From contig CAYVQZ010000009.1 of assembly GCA_964453435.1 (NCBI GenBank), positions 1-64,000 of the forward strand: a stretch of 64,000 nucleotides of DNA, in the 5' to 3' direction. Position numbers and translations under genes: made by a program. Source of the stretch: CAYVQZ01 sp964453435 (GTDB taxonomy: Bacteria; Abyssobacteria; SURF-5). The notes under the pieces are model-generated. The model made no database searches. It was not told where the DNA came from and saw only the letters and a program-made list of their open reading frames with translations. Below are positions 33,237 to 41,183 of the stretch, one piece after another; position 1 is the first letter of the stretch; every line of letters begins with the position of its first letter.

Positions 33237-35009
33237 TCATGTTCGAGCCCACGCAAGCAGCTCGTAATCTTCATAGTTCGGCACGAGTCGAATGATGGCC
33301 TGTTGAATCTCGTTCCTCACCTCCTCCGCGGTGGACAAATGAAGCAGGCTGGAGGCAAGCTCTTCGACATCCTTGAGCGACACCGACCGAACAAGTTTCT
33401 TCACTTCGGGAATGGCGGTCGCGGCCATGCTGAATTCTTTCAAACCCAGCCCCATGAGCACGAGCACCAGAGGAAGTTCGCCGGCAATCTCGCCGCACAC
33501 GCTCAAGTTCACCCCCCCGCTTCGCGCGGCATCGATGACCATCTTCATCATTCGAAGTATTCCCGGATGAGTCGGCTGGTAGAGGTGCGCGATGCGGGCG
33601 TTCACCCTGTCTACCGCAAGGGTGTACTGAATGAGGTCGTTCGTTCCCACGCTGAAAAAATCCACCTCTTTTGCCAGCAAATCCGCAATCATTACCGCAG
33701 CAGGCGTCTCCACCATCACGCCGACCGGCATGTCGGGGTTGAAAAAAATGCCTTCCGAATTCAGCTCTTCCTTGGCCTCCTCGACTGCGGCTCTCGCCTG
33801 CCGGAGTTCCGGAAGAGTGGAGACCATCGGAAAAATGAGTTTGACCCGTCCGTTCGCGCTTGCCCGCAAAATGGCCCGCAACTGCGGTTTGAATATTTCC
33901 GGATGGTCCAGGCAGAACCTGATCGCCCGGCATCCCATGAAAGGATTGACTTCCTTGTATCGCGGGTGTCCGCCAAGAAGCTTGTCGCCGCCTATATCCA
34001 GCGTCCTGATGATAACCGGGTTCGGGCTGACCAGCTTCGCCACCCGGCAGTATGCCTCGGCCTGCTCGTCCTCGCCGGGAGGCATCGCCCTGTTCAAGTA
34101 GAGAAACTCGGTTCGGAGCAATCCCACTCCCTGGGCGCCATGCCGCAGCGCCGACTCCACTTCTTCCGGCAGGTCGATGTTGGCCGACAGAACAATCGTG
34201 TGACCGTCGAGTGTCTGCGCCGGCAGGTCCTTCAGCCGCTCGAGCGCCCGCTCCGATTCGAGAAACCGGTCGCGGCGAATCTGATACTCGTTCAGAGTCC
34301 GCTCATCGGGGGCAAGGATCACCACACCCTGAATACCGTCCACGATTACAACGTCGTCGCTCCTCACGTGCCGCGTCACATTTTGCAGCCCGACGACGGC
34401 CGGAATCTCTAGCGCTTTCGCCATGATAACCGTGTGCGAGGTGCGTCCTCCGACATCCGTGACGAACGCGGTCACATTCTCCTTGTCCATGCTCGCGGTT
34501 TCCGCCGGCGTCAGATCATGCGCCACCAAGATAACCTTTTCATTCAGGAGGGAGAGGCTCTGCCGCTCTCTCCGGAGCAACTTGCGAAGAATTCTGCCGC
34601 TGACTGCTTGAATGTCCTGCACGCGCTGCCGAAAATACTCGTCCTCCAACAAAAAGAATTTCTTCTCCAGCGCCTCAACGTTCTCGGAAAAAATGGACTC
34701 GATGCTCTTTTTCTCTTCTCGGACCCGCCTGATCGTCTCTTCCTTGAGCACCACGTCTTCGAGCAGATGAATATGCGTGTCGAAAATCTCCGCCAAACCG
34801 GCCGTGTCGGGTTTCTCTTCGAATTTCTCTTTGACCGACAGAATCTCCTGTTTGCTCTCCTCGATCGCTTGCAAGAACCGCTCAATATCGCGCTCGACTT
34901 GTTCTTCCGATACCTCGCGGGGGAAAATCCTGAAAATCTCGCCGTGAAGAACGTACGCCCGGCCGATAACAATGCCGGGCGAGGCCGGTATGCCCTCGAG
35001 TTTTCTCAC
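33237..35009 (-). CDS. ptsI: PTS enzyme I (phosphoenolpyruvate-protein phosphotransferase)
   Basis: A protein of 590 residues. It takes phosphate from PEP onto the His in GGRTSHTVIMAKALEIP and passes it to HPr. The HPr-binding helical domain is at the N-terminus, and the PEP-binding barrel holds RTLDIGGDK, FRxEFLYL-type (LLRTEFLYLNR) and SVCGEIAGE with the conserved Cys. There is no GAF domain, so it is the ordinary EI, not PtsP. It starts with GTG, sharing four bases (GTGA) with the end of ptsH. Confidence 0.95.
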   Translation of the reverse strand: MRKLEGIPASPGIVIGRAYVLHGEIFRIFPREVSEEQVERDIERFLQAIEESKQEILSVKEKFEEKPDTAGLAEIFDTHIHLLEDVVLKEETIRRVREEKKSIESIFSENVEALEKKFFLLEDEYFRQRVQDIQAVSGRILRKLLRRERQSLSLLNEKVILVAHDLTPAETASMDKENVTAFVTDVGGRTSHTVIMAKALEIPAVVGLQNVTRHVRSDDVVIVDGIQGVVILAPDERTLNEYQIRRDRFLESERALERLKDLPAQTLDGHTIVLSANIDLPEEVESALRHGAQGVGLLRTEFLYLNRAMPPGEDEQAEAYCRVAKLVSPNPVIIRTLDIGGDKLLGGHPRYKEVNPFMGCRAIRFCLDHPEIFKPQLRAILRASANGRVKLIFPMVSTLPELRQARAAVEEAKEELNSEGIFFNPDMPVGVMVETPAAVMIADLLAKEVDFFSVGTNDLIQYTLAVDRVNARIAHLYQPTHPGILRMMKMVIDAARSGGVNLSVCGEIAGELPLVLVLMGLGLKEFSMAATAIPEVKKLVRSVSLKDVEELASSLLHLSTAEEVRNEIQQAIIRLVPNYEDYELLAWART

Positions 35010-35317
35010 GTGTTCACCTGTGTGTTCTCGCCCAGACGCTCCTGAAACATGCGCTCGACGACGTCGAGCACCTCCTCGGCGTCGTCTCCCTCGGCAATCA
35101 CCATGAGCTCCGTCCCTTTGATTGCCGCAAGGGTCAACACGCCGATAATGCTTTTCGCGTTGACCCGATAGTCATCCTTCTCGATAAACACATCGGATTC
35201 ATACTTGTTGAGTTCGGTCACGAGGTTTTTCGCAGGCCGCGCGTGCAATCCCACCTCGTTCTGAACAACGACTTTTCGCTTGTGAATCTGGGCTTCCCGC
35301 CTTCTTGGTTTCCTCAT
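35006..35317 (-). CDS. ptsH: HPr phosphocarrier protein
   Basis: A protein of 103 residues if it starts at ATG 35317, which overlaps the rapZ stop by ATGA. VGLHARPAKNLV contains the EI-phosphorylated His25 (His15 of standard numbering), and NAKSIIGVL contains Ser56, the equivalent of Ser46 that HPr kinase modifies. Both sites are present, so HPr here can be a phosphate relay and a signalling target. The first 10-12 residues are a basic extension not found in most HPr proteins. Neighbours hprK and ptsI complete the circuit. Confidence 0.93.
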   Translation of the reverse strand: MRKPRRREAQIHKRKVVVQNEVGLHARPAKNLVTELNKYESDVFIEKDDYRVNAKSIIGVLTLAAIKGTELMVIAEGDDAEEVLDVVERMFQERLGENTQVNT

Positions 35318-36180
35318 TTCCTTCGTAAATCCCTGTGCGAAACCCTCGCTTCTATTCCCTTGTTCCGCAAAAACTTCCCGAGCGAATTCGCAAATACGAC
35401 CGACCGGTGCCGTCCCCCCGTGCATCCGAATGCGACGGTCAAATAACTCTTGCCCTCTCTTTGAAATTCGGGCAGAAGAAACTCCATCAGGTTTTGCAGC
35501 TTTTCCAGAAACTCTCTGCTCGTGGGCGAGCGCATGACGTAGTCGAGAACCTTCTTCTGGTTCCCCGTGCTCGTCTTGAGCTGGGGCACGTAATTCGGAT
35601 TCGGGAGAAAGCGCACATCGAACACCATGTCCACCTCGGCCGGAACTCCGTAGCGGTACCCGAATGAAAGCACGCTGACGTTCAGTTGGCGCGATGCGTC
35701 CACCGAAAAAATCTTCACGAGCCGTTCTTTGAGCTGGTGGATGTTCAGGTCGGACGTATCGATAATGTGGTCCGCAAGTCGTCGCAGTTTCGACATCTTC
35801 TTCCGTTCGCCCTCGATCGCCTCGGGCAGGGAACGGTGTTCGCTCAATGGGTGCTTCCGCCGTGTCTCGCTGTACCGGTTTATCAATACCTCGGTGCGCG
35901 CCTCGAGAAAAAGAATCTCGCAGCTCACTTCATTCTTCCGCAAAGCGTCCAGTTCCTGGAAGAACGTGTTCAAGAACTGTCCCTCTCGAATGTCGATTCC
36001 CAATCCCACTCGTTGCAAACGCCCGTGCCGGCTCTCCCTGCAGATTTCGGCAAACGTGGGGATCAACATCGTCGGAAGGTTGTCAACACAGAAAAAACCG
36101 ATATCTTCGAGACACTTGATCGCCTGGCTCTTGCCCGCCCCGGAAAGACCCGTGATTATGACAAAATGGCTCCCCTTCAT
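35314..36180 (-). CDS. rapZ: RNase adapter / nucleotide-binding protein RapZ
   Basis: A protein of 288 residues. Walker A GLSGAGKSQA is near residue 10, FFCVDNLPTML follows, and the C-terminal domain has the SFGYRYG and GCTGGRHRSV blocks, all diagnostic of RapZ/YvcJ. In E. coli it senses glucosamine-6-phosphate and directs RNase E to GlmZ; outside enterobacteria the role is less clear. It overlaps hprK and ptsH by ATGA on both sides. Confidence 0.94.
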   Translation of the reverse strand: MKGSHFVIITGLSGAGKSQAIKCLEDIGFFCVDNLPTMLIPTFAEICRESRHGRLQRVGLGIDIREGQFLNTFFQELDALRKNEVSCEILFLEARTEVLINRYSETRRKHPLSEHRSLPEAIEGERKKMSKLRRLADHIIDTSDLNIHQLKERLVKIFSVDASRQLNVSVLSFGYRYGVPAEVDMVFDVRFLPNPNYVPQLKTSTGNQKKVLDYVMRSPTSREFLEKLQNLMEFLLPEFQREGKSYLTVAFGCTGGRHRSVVFANSLGKFLRNKGIEARVSHRDLRRK

Positions 36181-37139
36181 GGTTCATAATCGTCCGGGGA
36201 CTTTTCATTTGAGGTGATAGCCCGGGTGAGTTGCTCGCTCAGCAGTTCTTCGCTGTCGAGACCCATTTCCCGGAGACGATGGTTCAGGGCGGCAACTTCA
36301 ACGATGATCGCCATGTTCCTCCCCGGCCTGACCGGTACCGTGATCTTTGGGAGCTTCACCTCAAGCACGGTATATGAGTCCTCCGTAATCCCCACACGAT
36401 CGTATTCCTTCGAAGCGTCCCAGTCTTCCAGCTCCACGATAAGGCCGATTCGTTTCGTGTTCCTGATGGCGCCCACACCGAAAATATTGCGAACGTCGAA
36501 AATCCCGACGCCCCGTATCTCCATGTGATGGCGCAACAGGCTTGACCCCTGCCCGTACAGGAACCGGTCACCCCTCCTGCGCACGAAAACGACGTCGTCG
36601 GCCACCAGACGATGCCCCCGCTCGATAAGCTCAAGCGCGCATTCACTTTTGCCGACCCCCGCGCGTCCCATGATCAAAACGCCCACGCCGTAGACATCCA
36701 CCAAAACGCCGTGCAGATTCGTTTCCGGCGAGAACTCATTGTCCAGAAACACTATTATTTTGCTCACGACCTTCGTCGTTGTCAGCAACGAGCGGAGAAC
36801 GGGGACCGACGCGCAGTTCGCCGCTTCAACGAATTCCTCCGGCGGCGTCAGTCCTCGAGTAACAATGAAACACGGGATCTCGTATTTCAACACGCGCTCG
36901 AGCCGCTCGCTCAACGAATCGCTGCCGAGCTGCCGCATATAGTTGATTTCGGTCAATCCCATAACCTGCACGCGGTCAAACGCAAAAAAGTCGAGATAGC
37001 CCGCAAGGGCCAAGCCGGGCCGGTTGATGTCGGAAATGGCGATGGTCCTGTCGAGGCCGCTTTCGCCGCACAAAACCTGAAGCTTCAGGTTTTCCTTTGT
37101 CTTCTCGATGAAATCGCCGATGGTCAGACTCTTGATCAT
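36177..37139 (-). CDS. hprK: HPr kinase/phosphorylase
   Basis: A protein of 320 residues that phosphorylates and dephosphorylates the regulatory Ser of HPr. The N-terminal MurF-like domain is followed by the P-loop GRAGVGKSECALEL, then HRLVADDVV, EIRGVGIFDVRNIFG and the C-terminal signature GRNMAIIVEVAALNHRL. With HPr Ser56 present, the pair is functional on sequence grounds. It lies 18 bp after hpf and is coupled to rapZ by ATGA. Confidence 0.95.
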   Translation of the reverse strand: MIKSLTIGDFIEKTKENLKLQVLCGESGLDRTIAISDINRPGLALAGYLDFFAFDRVQVMGLTEINYMRQLGSDSLSERLERVLKYEIPCFIVTRGLTPPEEFVEAANCASVPVLRSLLTTTKVVSKIIVFLDNEFSPETNLHGVLVDVYGVGVLIMGRAGVGKSECALELIERGHRLVADDVVFVRRRGDRFLYGQGSSLLRHHMEIRGVGIFDVRNIFGVGAIRNTKRIGLIVELEDWDASKEYDRVGITEDSYTVLEVKLPKITVPVRPGRNMAIIVEVAALNHRLREMGLDSEELLSEQLTRAITSNEKSPDDYEP

Positions 37140-37157
37140 GGCCGCAAAATCCGTCGC

Positions 37158-37715
37158 TCAAAACTGTCGCCTGAGCAGACAGTATTCCCCCCCTTTGTCA
37201 CGATAGACAACATTGACCTCATCGGTCTTCGCATTCACAAATGCCAGGAATTCATCTTCCGAAACATCAAGTTGCATGATCGCTTCTTCCACCGACATCG
37301 GTTTCGGCGCAAACTTGTCACTGATGAGAACGCGATAGGGGCCATGCTGCTCATGAACTTCCTGCGATTCAGCCGGCTCGGCCGCGGGTTCTTCCGCCGG
37401 CGGGGGTTCCGCTTCTTTCCGCCGTTTCGACTGTCGAACTTTTGTCGTCTTCCGCCTGAGCTGACGCTCGATCTTCTCGATCGCCTTGTCAATCGAGACG
37501 TACATGTCGTCGGTCGCCTCGCGACTGTGCAGATTGATTCCATTCCCCGCAGAGATGTTTACTTCCGCAAACTGCCGGTATTTCTCGACCGAGAGAACCA
37601 CCCGCACCTCGATGATGCGGTCGAAATATGGTTTGATCTTCTGCATCTTCTTCTCGATGTGCTCGCGAATCGGATCGGTGATATCAACATGGCGGCCTGT
37701 TACTTGAATCTGCAT
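37158..37715 (-). CDS. hpf: Ribosome hibernation promoting factor, long form
   Basis: A protein of 185 residues. The N-terminal S30AE domain (MQIQVTGRHVDIT...DDMYVSIDKAIEKIERQL) binds the 30S subunit; a Lys/Pro/Glu-rich linker follows; the C-terminal domain (YRVLISDKFAPKPMSVEEAI...) dimerises to make 100S ribosomes. The start is ATG 37715 with AAGGAG upstream. It heads the hpf-hprK-rapZ-ptsH-ptsI run, so ribosome silencing and carbon signalling share one promoter. Confidence 0.94.
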   Translation of the reverse strand: MQIQVTGRHVDITDPIREHIEKKMQKIKPYFDRIIEVRVVLSVEKYRQFAEVNISAGNGINLHSREATDDMYVSIDKAIEKIERQLRRKTTKVRQSKRRKEAEPPPAEEPAAEPAESQEVHEQHGPYRVLISDKFAPKPMSVEEAIMQLDVSEDEFLAFVNAKTDEVNVVYRDKGGEYCLLRRQF

Positions 37716-37876
37716 CCTCTCGCTCCTTACCTGTTGGGTATCCCCGCGCACAATGGCGCCGCCCCTGCCACCCTTCTTATAAAAGAGTGTGAGCGGAGGC
37801 CGTTCCGCGCAAATCGACCCCCGCAGGGCCGCGGTCCGAAATGAATAACACCCGCGAAGTCAAACAAATCAAACAA

Positions 37877-37905
37877 ATTATAGCATCCGGGCATAGGGGT
37901 GTCAA
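37877..37905 (-). promoter_or_regulatory. Consensus promoter of hpf-hprK-rapZ-ptsH-ptsI
   Basis: On the minus strand, perfect TTGACA (37905-37900) and perfect TATAAT (37882-37877) with a 17 bp spacer. The start site near 37870 leaves a leader of about 155 bases before hpf that contains a GC-rich stem around 37810-37840. Confidence 0.88.
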
Positions 37906-38073
37906 TTGACCCGAAGTCCCTTCGCGCCACGGCAAACCTCTCCGCACAACCGCTCGCAGGAGCCGTTCCGACGCGACCATGGCTGCGGCCCAAACGCCAG
38001 CCGGAAACCGTACATCCGATCCACGGATTGCGGAGGGCAGGGGGCTATGAATCTCTCCCGCGGCCGCTCTTTC

Positions 38074-38118
38074 GGGTTATTGGGGGACACCATTCGGCAT
38101 GGTGTCCCCCAATAACCC
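38074..38118. repeat. Class A palindromic hairpin repeat (perfect copy)
   Basis: GGGTTATTGGGGGACACCAT (38074-38093) and its exact complement (38099-38118) flank the loop TCGGC. It lies between the lptB stop and the hpf promoter. Apart from this and the promoter, the 37716-38190 gap holds nothing I can identify. Confidence 0.92.
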
Positions 38119-38190
38119 CTGAACGAATCACGCGCATTGCGTCCGTAATTCTTCGCACAGCGCCTTGCGCCAGGCGCAAGGCGAACACAA

Positions 38191-38994
38191 TCATTGTCCG
38201 GATTCCGTCGACCTTCGCGGCCGCTTCTTCTTTTTCACGCGGGGCCTCTGAAATTGAAACTGTTCGCCCAGGTAGACCTGTCGCGCGCGCGGGCTGGTAA
38301 CGAGTTCATGCGAACTCCCGGACACTTCCACCCTGCCCTCGTAGATGAGGTATGCGCGGTCCACGACCTCGAGCGTCTCGCGGACGCTGTGGTCCGTCAG
38401 CAGGATGCCGATGCCGCGCTCTTTCAGGTCCCGAATGAGTTCCTGCAGGCTGAACACGGAGATGGGGTCCACCCCGGAAAACGGTTCGTCGAGCATGATG
38501 AAATAGGGCGAATTGACCAGCGAACGACAGATTTCCAGCCGTCTTCGTTCCCCGCCGGAAAGCGTGTAGGCGCGTTGCTTGGCGAGATGGCCAAGCTTGA
38601 ACTCTTCGAGCAACCGGTCGGCTTTTTCTTTTCGCTCCACGGCCGCACAACCGGAGTACTCCAAAATGGCAAGCAGGTTCTCCTCCACGGTCAGCTTCTG
38701 AAAAACCGACGAATCCTGCGGAAGATAGCTGATCCCCAATCGCGCGCGCTTGTACATCGGCAACCGGGTTATCTTTCGGCCGTTGAGCAGCACCTCTCCC
38801 TTATCCGGAGGAACGAGCCCGATTACCATATTGAACGTGGTCGTTTTGCCCGCGCCGTTGGGACCCAACAACCCGACTATTTCGCCCGACGTAAGCTCCA
38901 GCGAGACGGAATCCACAACCTTCCGGTCCCTGTAATATTTATCCAACGACACCGTGAGAAGCGATGCCCTGCCTGATGACGGCTGCGCTTTCAT
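38191..38994 (-). CDS. lptB: LPS export ABC transporter ATP-binding protein LptB
   Basis: A protein of 267 residues. Walker A GPNGAGKTTTF, the LptB-type Q-loop region GISYLPQDSSVFQKLTVEEN, signature LSGGERRRLEICR and Walker B IMLDEPFSGVDP are present. It drives LPS extraction with LptFG, which are not in the window. The last 25 residues are a basic tail (RVKKKKRPRRS) longer than in E. coli. It overlaps lptA by ATGA. Confidence 0.94.
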   Translation of the reverse strand: MKAQPSSGRASLLTVSLDKYYRDRKVVDSVSLELTSGEIVGLLGPNGAGKTTTFNMVIGLVPPDKGEVLLNGRKITRLPMYKRARLGISYLPQDSSVFQKLTVEENLLAILEYSGCAAVERKEKADRLLEEFKLGHLAKQRAYTLSGGERRRLEICRSLVNSPYFIMLDEPFSGVDPISVFSLQELIRDLKERGIGILLTDHSVRETLEVVDRAYLIYEGRVEVSGSSHELVTSPRARQVYLGEQFQFQRPRVKKKKRPRRSTESGQ

Positions 38995-39539
38995 TCCGCA
39001 GATGCTTCCTCAAACGCTTCCGGGTACACGATTCCCCGCACATTCCCCTCGGCCACAACATCATCTGAATCCAGAAAAATGGTTATCTTGTTCGCGCTCA
39101 GTTCGCCGCGCGCATCGCGAACATACGGGTCGATCAAAAGTTCAATGATGTTTTCCCCGCCCCGATACACGGCGAGTTCGGCCGTCGCCACACTGCCCAG
39201 CCGGCTTATCTTCACATGCCCCTCGGCTTCCATTTTCTCGACTTCCTTCAAGTCCTGCTCGTAATAAATCGTGATCTTTTCGGCCTTGATTCTCGTCTCT
39301 TCCTTCGCTTTGTCAATCATGATGATGTCGACCGCTCCCTCGAACACTTGCGGTTTTGCTTTCTGGCGGGTGAGCGTCATCGAATCGGCGTGAATCAGGC
39401 GAAACTCCTCGACCTCCGGCGCCCGCGCGGCTATTCCCGCGGCCGATTCCTGATCGTCGCCCGCCGTTTCCTCGGCCGAATGAACAGGCACGGAAAGGGA
39501 GACTGCAAGCAGCAGTGCGCCCATCCAGACGCGAATCAT
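38991..39539 (-). CDS. lptA: LptA-like periplasmic OstA-fold protein
   Basis: A protein of 182 residues. A signal peptide (residues 1-21, MGALLLAVSLSVPVHSA) precedes an OstA beta-jellyroll with repeated IHADSMTLTRQK..., VFEGAVDIIM..., MEAEGHVKIS strands. It would form part of the LPS bridge across the periplasm. It is coupled to lptC and lptB by ATGA overlaps on both sides. Confidence 0.88.
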   Translation of the reverse strand: MIRVWMGALLLAVSLSVPVHSAEETAGDDQESAAGIAARAPEVEEFRLIHADSMTLTRQKAKPQVFEGAVDIIMIDKAKEETRIKAEKITIYYEQDLKEVEKMEAEGHVKISRLGSVATAELAVYRGGENIIELLIDPYVRDARGELSANKITIFLDSDDVVAEGNVRGIVYPEAFEEASAE

Positions 39540-40120
39540 AAATCCATATCCTCCTTATGCACTATGCCCTCCACCTGATAGATTTTGAATGTCTCGAGTT
39601 CGGGCAGAAGATGGAAGCGCTTCCCCTTGATGATAGAGCCGCCGCTGGTTATCCTCACGTTTCCCTCGCCGTCGAGCGTCCCGGCTTCCTGGTCCCATTT
39701 CAGAACGTCGGCCCTCATACGTCTCCCATCGGAAGTCTCCACCACCACATTGCCGCGAAGCAGCGCATTGCGCGTATCAGGCTCGTAAACGCCGGAATCG
39801 CCTGTGACAACGACCGTCCCGCCGTCTTCCGCATAATAGGTCATTCTGACATCGTTCAGCTTCGTCGGGCCCTCCATCATTTGTTCGACCGATTTCGCCA
39901 CCAGCTCCCACTGAAGCCGGCCTCCCTTGCTTTGAATATAGCGCACATCCTGCAATTCCTGCGAGATCTCGAGGGAAACCCCTGTCTCCTGTTCGGGAAC
40001 ACGCTCGGCCGTGGAGGGAAGAGCCAGTTTCTCCGGTTCGTCGGAACACGACCCCAATGCTATCAGAATGAAAAGAGCTATAAAGAGAGGGGAGCATCGT
40101 GTTATTCTCATCGATGCCAT
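39536..40120 (-). CDS. lptC: LPS export protein LptC
   Basis: A protein of 194 residues. The N-terminal hydrophobic segment ends in LIALGSCSDE, a possible lipobox with Cys25, so the protein could be a lipoprotein and not the usual single-pass form. The rest is an OstA-like jellyroll (DVRYIQSKGGRLQWELVAK, VTGDSGVYEPDTRNALLRG). Two in-frame ATGs (40120 and 40111) compete; a -10-like box overlaps the first, so the second may be used on a nearly leaderless message. Confidence 0.87.
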   Translation of the reverse strand: MASMRITRCSPLFIALFILIALGSCSDEPEKLALPSTAERVPEQETGVSLEISQELQDVRYIQSKGGRLQWELVAKSVEQMMEGPTKLNDVRMTYYAEDGGTVVVTGDSGVYEPDTRNALLRGNVVVETSDGRRMRADVLKWDQEAGTLDGEGNVRITSGGSIIKGKRFHLLPELETFKIYQVEGIVHKEDMDL

Positions 40121-40147
40121 TGTAGTTCATCGGCAAATCTTTGACAA
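40119..40147 (-). promoter_or_regulatory. Possible promoter overlapping the lptC start
   Basis: On the minus strand, TTGTCA (40147-40142) and TACAAT (40124-40119) are 17 bp apart. The -10 box runs into the ATG at 40120, so transcription would begin inside the annotated frame. Confidence 0.4.
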
Positions 40148-40179
40148 GGCGCCCCGGCCTGCGAATCAAAAAGCGCCTC

Positions 40180-40301
40180 GGAGACTGTCTCACGATTACC
40201 AAGCGCAGGGGACTGTCCCAGATTTACGGGCACGAAGTGCCGTAGAATCGGGACTGTCCCCGAAGCGAACAACCTTCACCATGAATCGTGAGACAGTCTC
40301 C
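40180..40301. repeat. Class C MITE-like element with perfect terminal repeats
   Basis: GGAGACTGTCTCACGATT (40180-40197) and its exact complement (40284-40301) bound a 122 bp element. Inside are two copies of GGGACTGTCCC and the block GATTTACGGGCACGAAGTGC. It has no coding capacity. It sits between coaX and lptC and matches the copies at 4488-4563 and 10677-10889. Confidence 0.88.
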
Positions 40302-40314
40302 TCGGGGGCATCGC

Positions 40315-41082
40315 TCATGGCCGGTTCTTTTCGTAGATAATCCGGAGGCCCACCAGCGTGAGCAGCGGGCTCACTTCCTCTATCTCCTTGGAATGCTCTG
40401 CGATTATGCGAGCGTACCCTCCCGTGGCGATGACGCGAGGGTCGCCTTCCATCTCCTTCCGTATGCGCCGAACCATGCCGTCCACCAACTCGGCATAGCC
40501 GAAAACGAGGCCCGACTTGATGCTCGACGCCGTATCTTTTCCGATCACTGTTCGCGGCGCGACGAGTTCGACGCGGGGCAGTTTCGCCGTCCTCTGAAAC
40601 AGAGCTTCCGCGGAAATCGAGATGCCCGGCACGATTGCTCCCCCCAGGTACTGCGCCTTTCCGGAGATTGCGTCGAATGTGGTTGCCGTGCCGAAATCGA
40701 CGATGATGAGCGGACAGCCGTACAACTGAATGCCTGCAACGGAATTTACTATCCTGTCGGCGCCGACCTCCCGCGGGTTGTCGTACATAATCGACAGGCC
40801 CGTTTTGACGCCGGGTTCAACGACAACGGGTGTCACGCGAAAGTACCGGGCGCAAACATCTTCGAGCATGCCTTGAAGCGGCGGAACGACCGATGAGATA
40901 CAGACCCCGTCCACCGACGTCGTATCAAGGTTGGCCTCGCGGAAGAGGTTTCTCAGAATCACCCAGAACTCGTCGGCCGACTTCCGAAAGTCGGTCGAAA
41001 GACGCCAATTCACGAGGAGTTCCTCGCCGTCGTAGGCACCCATGACGGTTTGCGTGTTGCCGACATCAATAACGAGTAACAT
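40315..41082 (-). CDS. coaX: Type III pantothenate kinase
   Basis: A protein of 255 residues, catalysing the first step of CoA synthesis. It has the ASKHA fold motifs of CoaX: MLLVIDVGNTQTVMG at the N-terminus, then NPREVGADRIVNSVAG and IIVDFGTATTFDAISG, and GGAIVPGI. It is the last gene of the yebC-to-coaX run and lies about 100 bp after birA. Confidence 0.94.
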   Translation of the reverse strand: MLLVIDVGNTQTVMGAYDGEELLVNWRLSTDFRKSADEFWVILRNLFREANLDTTSVDGVCISSVVPPLQGMLEDVCARYFRVTPVVVEPGVKTGLSIMYDNPREVGADRIVNSVAGIQLYGCPLIIVDFGTATTFDAISGKAQYLGGAIVPGISISAEALFQRTAKLPRVELVAPRTVIGKDTASSIKSGLVFGYAELVDGMVRRIRKEMEGDPRVIATGGYARIIAEHSKEIEEVSPLLTLVGLRIIYEKNRP

Positions 41083-41183
41083 TCCCGTTCACCCCTGCTT
41101 TTTCCGCACCCTTCCCTTGCCCGCAGGTTCTTTCAGGTGTCAACCCAATCATGCCGACACTGCCTGCGTTGCCTCGTGGCGAA

